Shown here: positions 22,882-34,200 of the stretch, one piece after another
How the letters are laid out: each line of letters opens with the position of its first letter
Numbering within the stretch: position 1 is the stretch's first letter
Assembly: GCA_946122785.1 (NCBI GenBank)
Contig: CAMGYJ010000002.1
Location: forward strand, 61,405,703 to 61,469,702
Length of the DNA stretch: 64,000 bases
Direction: 5' to 3'
Source of the DNA: Linum tenue
Lineage: Eukaryota; Streptophyta; Magnoliopsida; Malpighiales; Linaceae
Program-made: the position numbers and the translations under genes
Notes under the pieces: generated by a model
Seen by the model: only the letters and a program-made list of their open reading frames with translations
Databases searched by the model: none
What the model was told of the DNA's origin: nothing

Positions 22882-25800
22882 CTACTGAGAATCATCGCCG
22901 CCTTCGTTTCTAGGCGGCTGATCGGAGCTAACAATCGGAAGGTTCCGTCTGTACTGGGTAGATGTCAACCTTCTCTCCAGCGGCGTCTTCCTTTTGCTCA
23001 CAACGAATCGGTTCACGCCTTTCCGCATCGGCATTATCGACGGGAAATCTTCATCGGGAATCTGGCTTAGCTCCGATATGTCCTTGATTTGAGCCACCCG
23101 TTTGAACCACCTCTCCGCTTTAGCCTCCTCCGACATATCCAAAGGATCGGGGTCTGCCTTCACCGCCGAACCTTCCAAGCTCTTCCCACTCCACCCAGAT
23201 GGTTCACTAATGCTTCCCGCCACGTTCGAACTGGGTTTTGACATATGTCGTACTGAATTTTGCTGGGCACGCATCGAATTTGGTTGATTCTCCGAACCAT
23301 GAGTTGAGGCTGCATTCGAAGCTCCAGGTCTAGGGTTGCTACCCGAACTCTCCGGTGTCCAACGTGTTGGTTGACCTCTGTTTCCCGACAGATTCATATT
23401 TGGCGGGATTTGTGTTGAACTTTGCTGTGCACCAACAAAATTCGGTTGATTTTCAAAACCATGAACCGAGGCTGAATTCGAAACTCCAGTTTTGGGGTTG
23501 CCGCCTTGATTCTCCGGATTCCAACCAGATGGTTGACTTCTGCTTCCGGCCGAAGTCAAATTCTGATCTGGCGGGGTTAGCGTTGATGGTTGCTGTGCGC
23601 CCATTAAACCAGGAACCCTTGCTGCATCCGAAAATCCAGGTCCGGGATAGCTAGCCGAACTCTCTGGTGTGGAAGAATTGGGAGTTTCAATTGCCTTGTT
23701 CTCTGACCCCTGCCCGCTTTGCTGTTGTTGATCAACCTTCTTGGCAAAGTAGTTGGGAGGGAAGGGCACGAAAGGTACATAATTTGTATCGTTTGCTTGC
23801 TCCATGGCAGCGCGTCTCTTGTACAGGGGAGAAGTGAGAGACCGATCTTTCTTCATCGGAACTACAAATCTGTTTTCGCCCTTGCGCATTGGCATGATGT
23901 CAGGGAAATCATCATCTGCCAACGCACTATCCACGTCTGCCACATTATGTAGCTCTGCAACTTTCTTGAACCAGCTATCAGAATTATCACCTTGTTTGTC
24001 CTCGAACACACTCTGCTCACCAGTGCTTGAAGCAGGAGGCCTAAAGTTATCTGAAGAGATGGTAGAAGCGCATGAGATTAGGAATTATCTGAAGTGGCAC
24101 GCTTGAAAATGTACTTATCTTTTAGAGAAAGTGAAACAAACACATCTGTAATTTCAGTCAGGGATTAGGAGCTTATACCTGTAGGTTGAAGCCTGTTGCT
24201 ATCATTCCCCGAGGCTTTTTGGTTTTGAGCATTGCTCAGCCTTCTCTCAAGAGGAGTCTTCCTTGTGCTTACATTAAACATATTGCCTCCTTTTCTCAAG
24301 GGCATGATTTCAGGGAAATCTTCATCCGGTATAGCACTGTTGATGTCTGAACTATTGTCCATCTGAGACATCTTACTAAACCACCGCTGTGCCTTCTCTT
24401 CATTGGCAGCCAAACGGTTATCAATATCACCACCATTTGATTGGGTTCCATATCCAGACTCGAGACCTGGTCCAGAACCCATGGTCCTTAGTGATACTTC
24501 TCCGGGGCGCTTGCAGTCACACCTTATGCATACCATATTCCTCCCATAATTGAAGTAATCACATCTACATGAAAGAGTGTCGGATAATAATTTATAAAAA
24601 ATGAGGATAACCCCAGAGCAAGACGAAATCAAGGCTAAATCTACGAAGAAGCTGCTTACTCAGGACACTCCCACTCTCCCCCAGTAAGCTGTCTCTTCGG
24701 GCGTGCTTCTTCACAATCAAGACACTTGATGTTCCTTGCAAAGTTCATAAAATTACACCTGCCCAACAACGGGCAACAACCAATGTCATTTACCAATGAG
24801 TTTTACGCTTTAATTCCTCAAAGCACTTCCATACCTTGACACCACCAAAATAAGAATCCAGTGAAGCAAAGCACAACAGATTCAAGACAAAGAACTTACC
24901 TTGAACAAATCCAGTCACCTTTCTTCATCTCAACATTTGGTCCAACCGGACTTGGTCCTGGAACATTTCTCTCTAAGAACTGATTTCTCACAGCTGGAGA
25001 TGGTTGAAAACTAGGAATGCTGTTATAGCTGAACTGGGACAACTGACCCAATATGTTACGAACAGATAACTCAACCTCTTGCTTGCTATCTACGTTCATG
25101 TTCCCAAAAGGCATAACATTGCCAGCATAAGTCACTAAGATCTTCATCAAATCAACTGTCTGCGCTCTATCCGCGCTAGGCACCTAAAATATTCATAGTA
25201 CGATTGTACATTAGCTCTGAAACCGGCAATTCATCGATATTCAATGCTGAGAATCGTTGACTGAATTTTGTACTCACACTTAAACAGAAAGCACCATCGT
25301 ACATAAAAGCAAGAGATAGCACAATGACAGATAAAACTTACGTTTCTGCTCTGTCCATCCAGAAACAGCTGCATTCTTCTGACCAGCTCCTCACCATTTT
25401 TGAACAGCAAAAGAGGCATGCCATTGGTAATTACTGTCGCAATATCTCTTCTGGACAGCAGCCTATAAATTGAAGATACAAACGAAAGGAATGAATTCAA
25501 GGTGGATGTAGAATTGAAAAACAGAGAAACAATATGCCTAGAATTGAATTGCTTTCTCGAATGAAAAAAAATTCGGACCCCAAAATCTCAGGCCTGTCAC
25601 GACCGAAAGCCAAGCAAGCAATGGTAGTTCTCACGAACTCATCAGGCAAATTCGTCGGGTCCACGAACTCTTCAATTTCCGAGTCAATCACCTGGCGATT
25701 AAAATACCCCAAAGCAGAGATATTTTGGAGGAAATTGGACCATTCCGGCCACTGATGGAAGACCGGAGGCGGCTGATGTGATGAATTGGACGATTGACCG

Positions 25801-26066
25801 GCAAAGGTGGCCTGGGCGTAAAATTGGCGCGAGGATTTAGTTCGGAAGGAGGGAGGAAGAGACGGAGTCGAGGATTGAAGGTTGTGACTGCAGCGGATGC
25901 GGTGAGGGATGGAAGAGAAGGAGAGCTGACGGCGGCGGTGGCGGCAGGCAAGGCGGAGAAGAGCCGGGCATTGGCGGTGGTGTGGGAGGAGAAGCGGGGA
26001 GGAAGAGGTCGTGGAGGTGAGGAGAGTGAATAGCCTGGTGGCGCCGCCCATCTCTCTAGTGTTCAA
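22882..26066 (-). CDS. VAR3-like chloroplast RanBP2-type zinc-finger protein
   Basis: Arabidopsis VARIEGATED 3 is a plastid zinc-finger protein needed for chloroplast and palisade development. The exons, in gene order, are 26066-25579, 25462-25342, 25183-24900, 24758-24660, 24564-24179 and 24050-22882; the joined frame gives 848 residues (843 from the second ATG at 26051). The N terminus is Ser/Arg/Pro-rich like a transit peptide. Two RanBP2 fingers occur: GDWICSRCNFMNFARN (C296, C299, C310, C313) and GEWECPECDYFNYGRN (C329, C332, C343, C346). The C-terminal part has three copies of a WF-K/DEDFP-IMP-RKG block and, between copies two and three, Ser/Asn/Pro-rich imperfect repeats. The first donor (GGG|GTCCG) is weak but keeps the frame and the LGLLSRRD continuity expected for the family. 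Confidence 0.88.
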
Positions 26067-26510
26067 TGGCCGGCGAATGTCATAGAAGCTCCGCCTGGCA
26101 AAGTTGATGTCGGCGTACGGTTGTTGACGACGGCACCGGTTTTCGAGCTCTAAAACCCTATCATCTGCTGAGAAGAACGGGATTTCAGCCTCAATTTAGC
26201 TGGATAAAATATCTCATCAAATCAGCTAGGGCCGTTTGTTGGTTGGGCTGGCCCATAAAGTAAGGAGCAGTGTGATGGCCCAAACTGCCTGACCAGAAAA
26301 TGGCTTCACGTTTTGGGCCGCCCAGGAGACAGTATATTGGCTGAATCAATTTGTCTGTATCGATGATGATGAACGGAGCATTCCCCAACAAAGAGGGACT
26401 CCACAGAGAAGGAAGATACCTCCCGCAATCGCATTCTCCTGATGCATTGTTCTGTCTCAGTCGGCGATGAGATTTTGGAAGGCTAATTTGTCCACCGGCG
26501 ATCAAGGAAC

Positions 26511-26518
26511 TATAAAAG
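26511..26518 (+). promoter_or_regulatory. TATA box of ginkbilobin-like gene, copy 1
   Basis: TATAAAAG lies about 160 bases before the ATG at 26675. The same box and surroundings occur at 43491 before copy 2. Confidence 0.65.
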
Positions 26519-26674
26519 GAGTGGGCAAGCCACGTTAATTCCTCACCCTACACACACCATACAAAAAGCAGCTAATAGGGTCATTTGGGAGGAGGAGAGT
26601 GTACATAAAGAGCTGAAACAGAAAGAAACAGAGAGCGAAGCAAAAAAAAAGAAAGAAGAAGAAAGAAGGAAAGT

Positions 26675-27094
26675 ATGGATTCCGGATCAAAATTGATGGT
26701 GGTGGCAGCTTTCCTGCTCTTAACCATTTCGAGCTTCCTTGTCGTCGACGCGAGGCTTGCAGACACGAGCATCGTCAGGGGACCGGATTGTATCGGTAAG
26801 TCAGAGGATCAAGAGTACAACGGCAAAGTGGCTCGTCTCATCAACATATTCGTCGACGAGACGAAAAATGTGCAGCGCAGCCATCACAGCGATTACAGTT
26901 ACGTTCACAGCTACCCGAATCGTGACAACGGCTCGGTCATCGGAGGCGCTACCTGCGACAGGCACCTTTGGAAGCTGGATTGTTGGGCGTGTTTGGTCAC
27001 GGCTAAGAACAAACTCAAGAGCAATTGCGAGCATACCCTTGATGCTAGGCTCGAATTGGCAGATTGTTCCATCTGGTACAAAATGATCCAATAA
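26675..27094 (+). CDS. Ginkbilobin-like (Gnk2/DUF26) secreted protein, copy 1
   Basis: A 139-residue, intronless secreted protein. Residues 1-26 form a signal peptide (hydrophobic AAFLLLTISSFLVV, then DA). The mature part has six cysteines at 39, 94, 103, 106, 118 and 131. C94-C103-C106 is exactly the C-x8-C-x2-C signature of DUF26/Gnk2 domains, and LDARLELADCSIWY is the typical end. Gnk2 proteins with one such domain are apoplastic, mannose-binding and antifungal; a similar defence role is inference. It is shorter and more divergent than cysteine-rich receptor-like kinases and has no kinase part. It is paired with a 93%-identical protein at 43648. Confidence 0.85.
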   Translation: MDSGSKLMVVAAFLLLTISSFLVVDARLADTSIVRGPDCIGKSEDQEYNGKVARLINIFVDETKNVQRSHHSDYSYVHSYPNRDNGSVIGGATCDRHLWKLDCWACLVTAKNKLKSNCEHTLDARLELADCSIWYKMIQ

Positions 27095-27447
27095 CTTTAC
27101 TCTGTGTTTCTGGATATATTTGTATAAATGTGCGTCTCTCCTTCCCCTACTCTTGTAAGCCCGTTATGTTTTTTGTTTTACCCGTCTGCTGCTTTGGTTG
27201 TGTTTGGGTCTATCTTTATCTTATCTTGATTTCCGCATTTAATAAGGTTCCCGAATGTGTGGAACCGGTTACGAGCGGAAACTATCAATACTTGTCTATG
27301 ATGCATATGTATTTTCAAATTGATGATTAATGAAATCTTACATGACATGTTCATACTAATTATTATGAATATAAATGTCAATTTGCTTCAAATTGTGAGG
27401 ACATGGAAAACAAGTGGAAGTAGTTGATAACTCAGTTCGAGCACTTC

Positions 27448-27737
27448 TACTATGCTATATAGCATTAGTATTTTAATGTACAACTTGAAGTTGTACCATA
27501 ACATTAAATGTATAAGTTTAGGTTGTACCATAAAGGAATTTGTATCATTATGTTATGGTATAACTTTACAACTTGAAGTTGTACCATCACATAGGGTACA
27601 AGTTTAAGATGTACCATAAAAGAATTTGTACAAAAAGTATATGTACAATCTGAAGTTGTACCGTAACGTTAAAGGTACAATTTCAAGTTGTACCATAAAA
27701 GCAAAAACCTATAGCACCAATGCTATATAGTATTGTA
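27448..27737. mobile_element. MITE-like element built of palindromes around GTACAACTTGAAGTTGTAC
   Basis: The inverted ends share CTATATAGCATT(A/G)GT. The interior has six imperfect palindromes of 19 bases, such as GTACAACTTGAAGTTGTAC, GTACAAGTTTAAGATGTAC and GTACAATTTCAAGTTGTAC, separated by AT-rich spacers with CATAA words. It lies about 350 bases beyond the stop of ginkbilobin-like copy 1. Target duplication was not defined. Confidence 0.6.
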
Positions 27738-28036
27738 AAATTCCTCAACTCAGTTCATATCAAAACTCAGTTCATATCAAACTAATATATATTAGTAGAT
27801 ATTAAGTGGGTACACTCTACAATGTAATCAAACTAATAACACATGAAGTGAACTTTTACCTAAAATCCTTTTAAATCACCGAATTCTCATCCTTATAAGA
27901 AAATGTTGCCTCGTCAAGATTTAACTACTAGGAATTGTTGATCTTGTAGACCCCACATTTTGTACGGGTGAAAAACATATTTAATTAAGTAAAATGGATA
28001 TGCGTCTCATGTTTGCAATAGTGAATCTTTAGTGGC
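27738..28036. other. AT-rich spacer without recognised features
   Basis: Contains a short direct repeat AACTCAGTTCATATCAAA at its start and nothing coding. Confidence 0.3.
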
Positions 28037-28716
28037 ATTTTAGATAGGGGTGGGATTCGGTCGGTAAACGGTAAATTGTTTACCGAATTTACCGGTTTCG
28101 GTATACCGAAACTGACCAAATTGGTTATCGATTACCGATATCGGTTTGTAACCGGTTTACCGATTACTGGTTTTTCGGTCGGTTTACCGAATATTTACCG
28201 AATCGAATTTCTGGAAGTGGGGTGATGTTGTAATATTATGATTTTTTTGAGTTTTTTTCATCAATTTTGTAATTAATAATTTATTATTAACTCTAATTTA
28301 CAATATTTTTGAGGCCTATACTTACTTACATTCATGTATGTAATATTTTATATTTATGAATAATGAAGTATATGTTATATGTTAATGCCTTAACTAGTTA
28401 GCTTAATATTTGACAAACTCAAATTTGCTATCTATTAATCTATTTAATTTAACATAAGTTTAAAGGGTCAACAATAATGATTCATGAATCAACATCAACT
28501 CTCATCAAGCATCATCATTCATCAAATATTCAAATTCATCAAACGACAATTCGACAAACATCGTCAAATTCAAAGGGACAACAAGTCAACAATCAACATA
28601 AACACATAATCGTCATTTGTCAATCGACTAAAGTGCCCAATGATAATGTCTAAATTCAACACAAGTTCAAAGTCCAAACTTAAAAAATAAAATAGACAAT
28701 CAACATAAACACAAGC

Positions 28717-30969
28717 TCATGCTCCTCCTCCGGTAGAACTTGTAGCACCACCAACATTTGCGCAACCTTTCTTCTTCAAAGTCATGAGAAGAGTATCATC
28801 GGGATCATCATCGTCATCTTGGTTCATGTCTTCGTCGGACTCGGTGGCTTCATCATCATCACTATCCTCCTCTTCCTCCTCCTCCTCCTTCTCCTCCTCG
28901 ACCTCCTCCTCATCAACCCTAACAGGTAAGCTATGTGCTCCACTTGGGATGTCACTTGCAGTTTCCACTCGAGATTGGAAAGTATTAGTAACTAGTGCAA
29001 ATAAAATACACAATTGTTAGTATGTTACAAATGGAATGGTTTAAAATTTAAATAGTAAAGAGTATAGAGAAATTAGAATAATAAATTGAATTCTTACCAT
29101 TTTCATAATCGATTGTCTCTTGATCTTCTTCCTTATCATTCAGTTCATCTGCAGTCTTTCCACTTTCATATCTTATCCAATCTTCAGCACATATCAATGC
29201 CTTCACAATGTTTAGGCTTAAAGAGGACCTGAAAGGACTAAGAACTCGACCTCCACAACTGAAAGCGGACTCCGATGCAACAGAGGAGACTGGAACTGCT
29301 AATATATCCCTAACCATCTCTGAAAGAATGGGATATCTAACACTGTTCCGAGCCCACCACTTCAGAATGTCAAACTTCCGATCATCAATCTCCTCATTAA
29401 TAGCATCACCAATATCTCTCAAATACTGCTCCAACTCACCAGAACCTCGACCCCCCCCCCTCTCAATTTGCTCCTTTCTCTTCTACTGGAACCGAGCTTC
29501 AAATGCTCCTCCCATATCAACAAATCCGTCATTAGTCTCAGTAGGAGCAGTAGTCTGGGTAGTAGGTACATAAAAAGAGGATGGAGTTGCATACTTCATC
29601 TTGTAGACATTGTACAATGCAATCATCTCCTTCTTTACTTCATCTGCCAAAGCTCCCCCTTTTGAGATCCCATACATTTCCTCCAACATCATAGTCAAAT
29701 TGTCTAGCTTACGCCTGGGATCCAGCACACATGCCATGTAAACTATCCTTTTTATCCTAAGGTTCTCCTCCTCGTCAGCAACATCATTCTCAAACCAATA
29801 CTTTCTCACCTTTTCCTCTATTCTCAATGCCATTCTTTGTATATGTCTATATGCATCTTTCTTCAATTTTGCTATCACTTCATGAATATCCACAATGGCT
29901 TTGTAGAAAGTATGTGCAGTGACATATGATGTTCCTGACACAAAGAAAAATTTACCGACATTAGTATAAATAATATAACTCATAACTCATAATCATTCAA
30001 TTTAACTTTAAAATTTGAAAGTTATTAGTTCATATACCTGATACACGAAGAGTAAGCTCATAGAAGAACTTCAGGTACTTCATGAGCCGCCTAATACTGC
30101 TCCAATCATCTTCAGTTGGAAGACTCTTCTTTGAATCCACATACTCTCGAAAGGAAGAATCAGTAGGACTAGCATACATGATCGTAAAAACCTGCTGAAA
30201 CCTCTCCGCGGAATCCAACATCAGATAGGTGGAATTTCACCTAGTCGGAACATCCAAAGACAACAGTCTTTTCCCATCCATATCTAGATACTCAATGCCT
30301 TTCTTGAACTTTGCCATCCGAGCTGGGGATGACTTCACCCATTTCACACAATCCCTTACCCTCTCCACAGCAACTCCAACCTCCTTCAATCCATCAGAAA
30401 CAACCATATTGATGATATGTGCCACACATCTATACTGCAAATACTTCCCATCTAGCAAATCTGTTCCCACCCCTTCATTCTCATGCACTCAACAAGAACA
30501 TCATTCGAACTGGCATTATCCATTGTCATGCAAAACAAACTCTTCACTTTCCATTCTTGTAAACACTTCTCCAAAGTATCTGCAATATCCTTCCCCGTGT
30601 GACTAGTAATGGTAACAAAGCAAATAATCCTCTTCTGCAACTTCCAATCATCTCCAATAAAATGTGCAGCCACACACATAAAATTATGGTTATTATCACT
30701 AGTCCATGGATCTGTAGTGATAGATATTCTTCCTTTGCACTTTGAGTTAAAAAAACTCAATCAATATTTCTTTCTTCTCCAGAAAAATGACAAAACAATC
30801 AGATCTTATTGTTTACCTTCCAGGTATCACAAACAAAGGCTAAGTTGTTGCCATAAATCTCCTAAACCCCTCCCGCTCAACAAATCTAAACGGAAGCTCA
30901 TCCAAGATTATCATCATAGCTAATGCATGTCTAGATTTGTTCTGATAAAACTTCCATGGAGTAAGAGAG
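28717..30969 (-). pseudogene. hAT transposase, catalytic and dimerisation part, broken
   Basis: This is the downstream part of the transposase of the 28045-37994 element. In gene order it shows SITTDPWTSDNNHNFM and MDNASSND (30760-30490), YRCVAHIINMVVSDG and SLDVPTR (30488-30237), then YELTLRVSG, VYMACVLDPRRKL (29983-29483). The dimerisation domain follows with ILKWWARNSVRYPIL and SVASESAFSCGG (29434-29120), then an Asp/Glu-rich tail exon (about 29000-28717). At least two frameshifts and an in-frame TAG at 30238-30240, in the conserved TRWNSTY block, break it. The frame before the first catalytic Asp (30960-30770) also has stops. It resembles BED-type RICESLEEPER proteins. Confidence 0.85.
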
Positions 30970-30974
30970 CCTAC

Positions 30975-31278
30975 TGTTAGCGGATCCAGCCCATGTGTGC
31001 CACATGTCGAGGCCCATGCTGGTGCACATTGTATTGTTGGCCCTATTGTTTACGTAGTGTACGTACTAAACTAGGGTTTTTTCCTTTCTTGAAGTATGGC
31101 CGAGGTGAACTAGGGTGTATTGGCCATATATATATTCCTCCCATGTACAGCAGCCGATCATCAAGTAATATCGATCAGTAGTAGGAGAGTCTTGAGGCTC
31201 TCCCGTGGACTAGTCCTGAACCTTTCAGGGATACCACGTAAATCCGAGTCTTTCGTATTTCAATTTCATTTTCTAACA
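30975..31278 (+). repeat. 5' LTR of Copia-B
   Basis: Identical to the 3' LTR. Contains the hairpin CCTGAA/TTCAGG (31215-31229) framed by CGTGG and CCACG. Confidence 0.94.
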
Positions 31279-34200
31279 TGGTATCAGAGCTTTCGTCCGG
31301 CGATTCTGATCGCCTCAGTATCCGTCTTGATCCGAAGAACTATGCGGTGTGGGAATTTCAATTCCGCATCTTTGTTGAAGGCAAGGGTCTTCTGCCGATC
31401 CTTGATGGTTCTCTTCCGCAACCACAGGTTCCCCCTGCTACTGAGCAGGAGCTGTCTCGCTGGGTGATGAATAACGCCAGGCTCAAATCTTGGATTCTGG
31501 GCGCAGTAGATCCATCTATACTGCTGGGTCTTCGTCTGTTTACGACCGCATCCGAGATGTGGTCTCATCTTGCCGCTACGTATGCTACCTCCAACACAGC
31601 TCGTCAGTTTGAGTTAGAAACCGAGCTGGCCGCACTGAAGCAAGGCGACATGGATGTCGCAGCCTACTACAATGCATCAGTTCGCCTCTGGACCGAGGAG
31701 GATCTTCTTCTCGCGTCCCTTCGATCCGCTGCTGTTTCTGAAGAAGTCCGTGCCGAACGCAACAAATCCCGCCTGCTGCGTTTTTTGATGAAACTCAGGC
31801 CAGAATATGAGGCCATTCGTTCCGCTTTGATCAACCGGGAAGACCTAAAATTCGATGGGGTCTTAGCACGTCTCATCCAAGAAGAGACACGCCTCCGTGT
31901 ACAAGAGAAGTTTGATCTCCGACCTGGGGCAAGTGAAGCTGTGTTCTCTGCTGAAGTTCGACATGATGATGATCATCATGTGTATGCTGCCAATCGTCCC
32001 CAATTTCATCGCCGACCACCCGCCACTGAGCTGACCTGTGCATTTTGTGATGAAAAAGGACATGTTCAAAAGCATTGCAAAAAATGCAATTTTTGCGTCT
32101 ATTGCAAGCGCTCGGGTCATATAATCAGCGAGTGCCGCACCCTTCAGCGCCGCCAGCAGTACTCGGCCACGTCCAGCCGATCCGACTCCACCCCCCCTCG
32201 TGCAGCACCTTCCTCCTTTGCTGTTCAGCCTGCCGAATCTGCTGCTGGGTCATCCTCCTTGTCCGCCGAAGCCGTCGAGAAGTTGATCAATTCGGCATTA
32301 CAAAAGTCCCTTCCTGTAGCGATCAATTCGGCCTTTGCTGCTCTCCAAGTATCAGGTAAATCTAAACCATGGATGCTTGACTCTGCATGTTTCAATCACA
32401 TGACCAGTGACTCCAAGTCCCTTTTTCGTATTACTCCTGTTAATAACCTGCAGCTACAAGTAGCAAATGGAGAACATATGTTAGTCAGAGGTCTTGGTGT
32501 CCTTAAGCAGCCCAATGTTCATTTAAATAATTTGCTTCATGTTCCTGATCTTCATCCGAATCTTGTTTCGGTCGGCCAATTGATTGATGATAATTGTTCC
32601 GTTTTGTTTGCACCATCTGGGTGCTTTGTTCAGGATCTGACGACGGGGAGGCAGATCGGAAGAGGGAGTAAATCAGGTCGTACCTTTATTCTGGAGGAGC
32701 TCTCGAGTCGAGGTTGTGAGTCGTCATCATCCTCTCAGGTGTCTAGTGTGTCTGGTTCGGTTTCCCCTTCGTGTCCTCTTAGTGCTTTTTCGAGTCAGTT
32801 AGACAGTCATTGGAGTCTTTGGCATAATCGTCTTGGTCACCCAAACTCTGGTCGGTTACAATTGATGTTCAAACAGCAGTTACTTGGCAATAAATCGGTT
32901 AATTGTTCCTCATTTCTCCCGTGCTCTAGTTGTGTTGAGGCGAAGGCCAAAAGTATTTCCTTTCCTTCCAGCCACACGGTTATAACCGAGCCATTCCATC
33001 TTGTGCATACTGATTTATGGGGACCCTCTCCCGTTACATCTCGAAATGGATACAAATACTTTGCTCTTTTTATAGACCATGCCACTCGTTATACCTGGGT
33101 CTATTTTCTTCATCAAAAGTCCGATTTGTATGATGTAGCGGTTGAGTTTTTAACTATGATCCGAACCCAGTTCAACAAAAATGTGAAAATTCTTCGTTCG
33201 GATCCTGGTGGGGAGTTTAGCTCGACTCCGTTGCTTGAGTACTATAAAACTCACGGGATTCTTTGCCAAACATCTTGCCCCGGAGTCTCGCAACAGAATG
33301 GCGTTGTTGAAAGAAAAAATCGCCATACTGTTGAGTTAACTCGAGCTCTTCTCCTCGCCTCCTCTGTTCCTACTCGTTTTTGGCCTGAAGCTGTCGCTAC
33401 TGCTGTTCGTCTTATTAATTACCAAATCACTCATATTCTTCAAAATCGTAGTCCTTATTTTGCCCTTTATTCTTCCCATCCGCCTTACTCACGCCTTCGT
33501 GTGTTTGGTTGTCTGTGTTTTGTTCTTCTTCCCCGTCGTGAACGTCATAAATTGTCTTCTAAAACTGCTAGGTGTGTCTTCCTTGGTTACAGTGATATTC
33601 ACAAAGGATATCTCTGTTTTGATCCCTCTCTTGGTCGGGTTAGAATAGCTTGTCATGTCGTTTTCTTTGAAGGTGTGATGTTTCATACCTCGTCCTCGTC
33701 CGAGTCCGTTTCTCACCTGTTCTCCTCGACTCATCTTCCCTCCTTTGGTGATGACCTGGATGATGATGATCTCCCTCCCGATCTTCCTCCTGACCAGCCG
33801 GCATCTCCCACTGCGTCGGATCCCGCCAGCCCAGCTACTTTCTCCTCTGGCTCGGCCCCATCTTCTCCTCCCAGTACAGTCTCGTCCGGCCCGGCCTCAC
33901 CTCCTGCTTCGCCGACTCCACCTGTCCGTCGTCAATCCCGCCGCGCCAACTTTGGGCAGCCTCCAGCAAGGTTTGGTGATTACCTTGCTCATGCAGTTGA
34001 CTCCATTCGGATCCCCACTCGTTATTCCCAGGCCAAGGGTGATCCTCTTTGGGACAAGGCCATGTCCGACGAGTTTGATGCGCTGGATGCAAACCATACA
34101 TGGTCGATAGTGGATCGGCCTCCTCCTGAGGTTCCGGTTGTCGGTGGGTTTATAACCTGAAGTTTCTTCCGGATGGTAGTCTTGAGCGTCATAAGGCTCG

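Larger units (their letters stand above)
26341..27345 (+). repeat. Segmental duplication, copy 1 (pairs with 43327-44290)
   Basis: Promoter, coding region and about 250 bases of 3' sequence match the segment at 43327-44290 with moderate divergence. Shared upstream words include GGAAGATACCTCCCGCAATC. Limits are approximate. Confidence 0.8.

Noticed and set aside
28784..29020. Ser-rich plus-strand frame
   Set aside because: Antisense of the Asp/Glu-rich tail exon of the hAT transposase.
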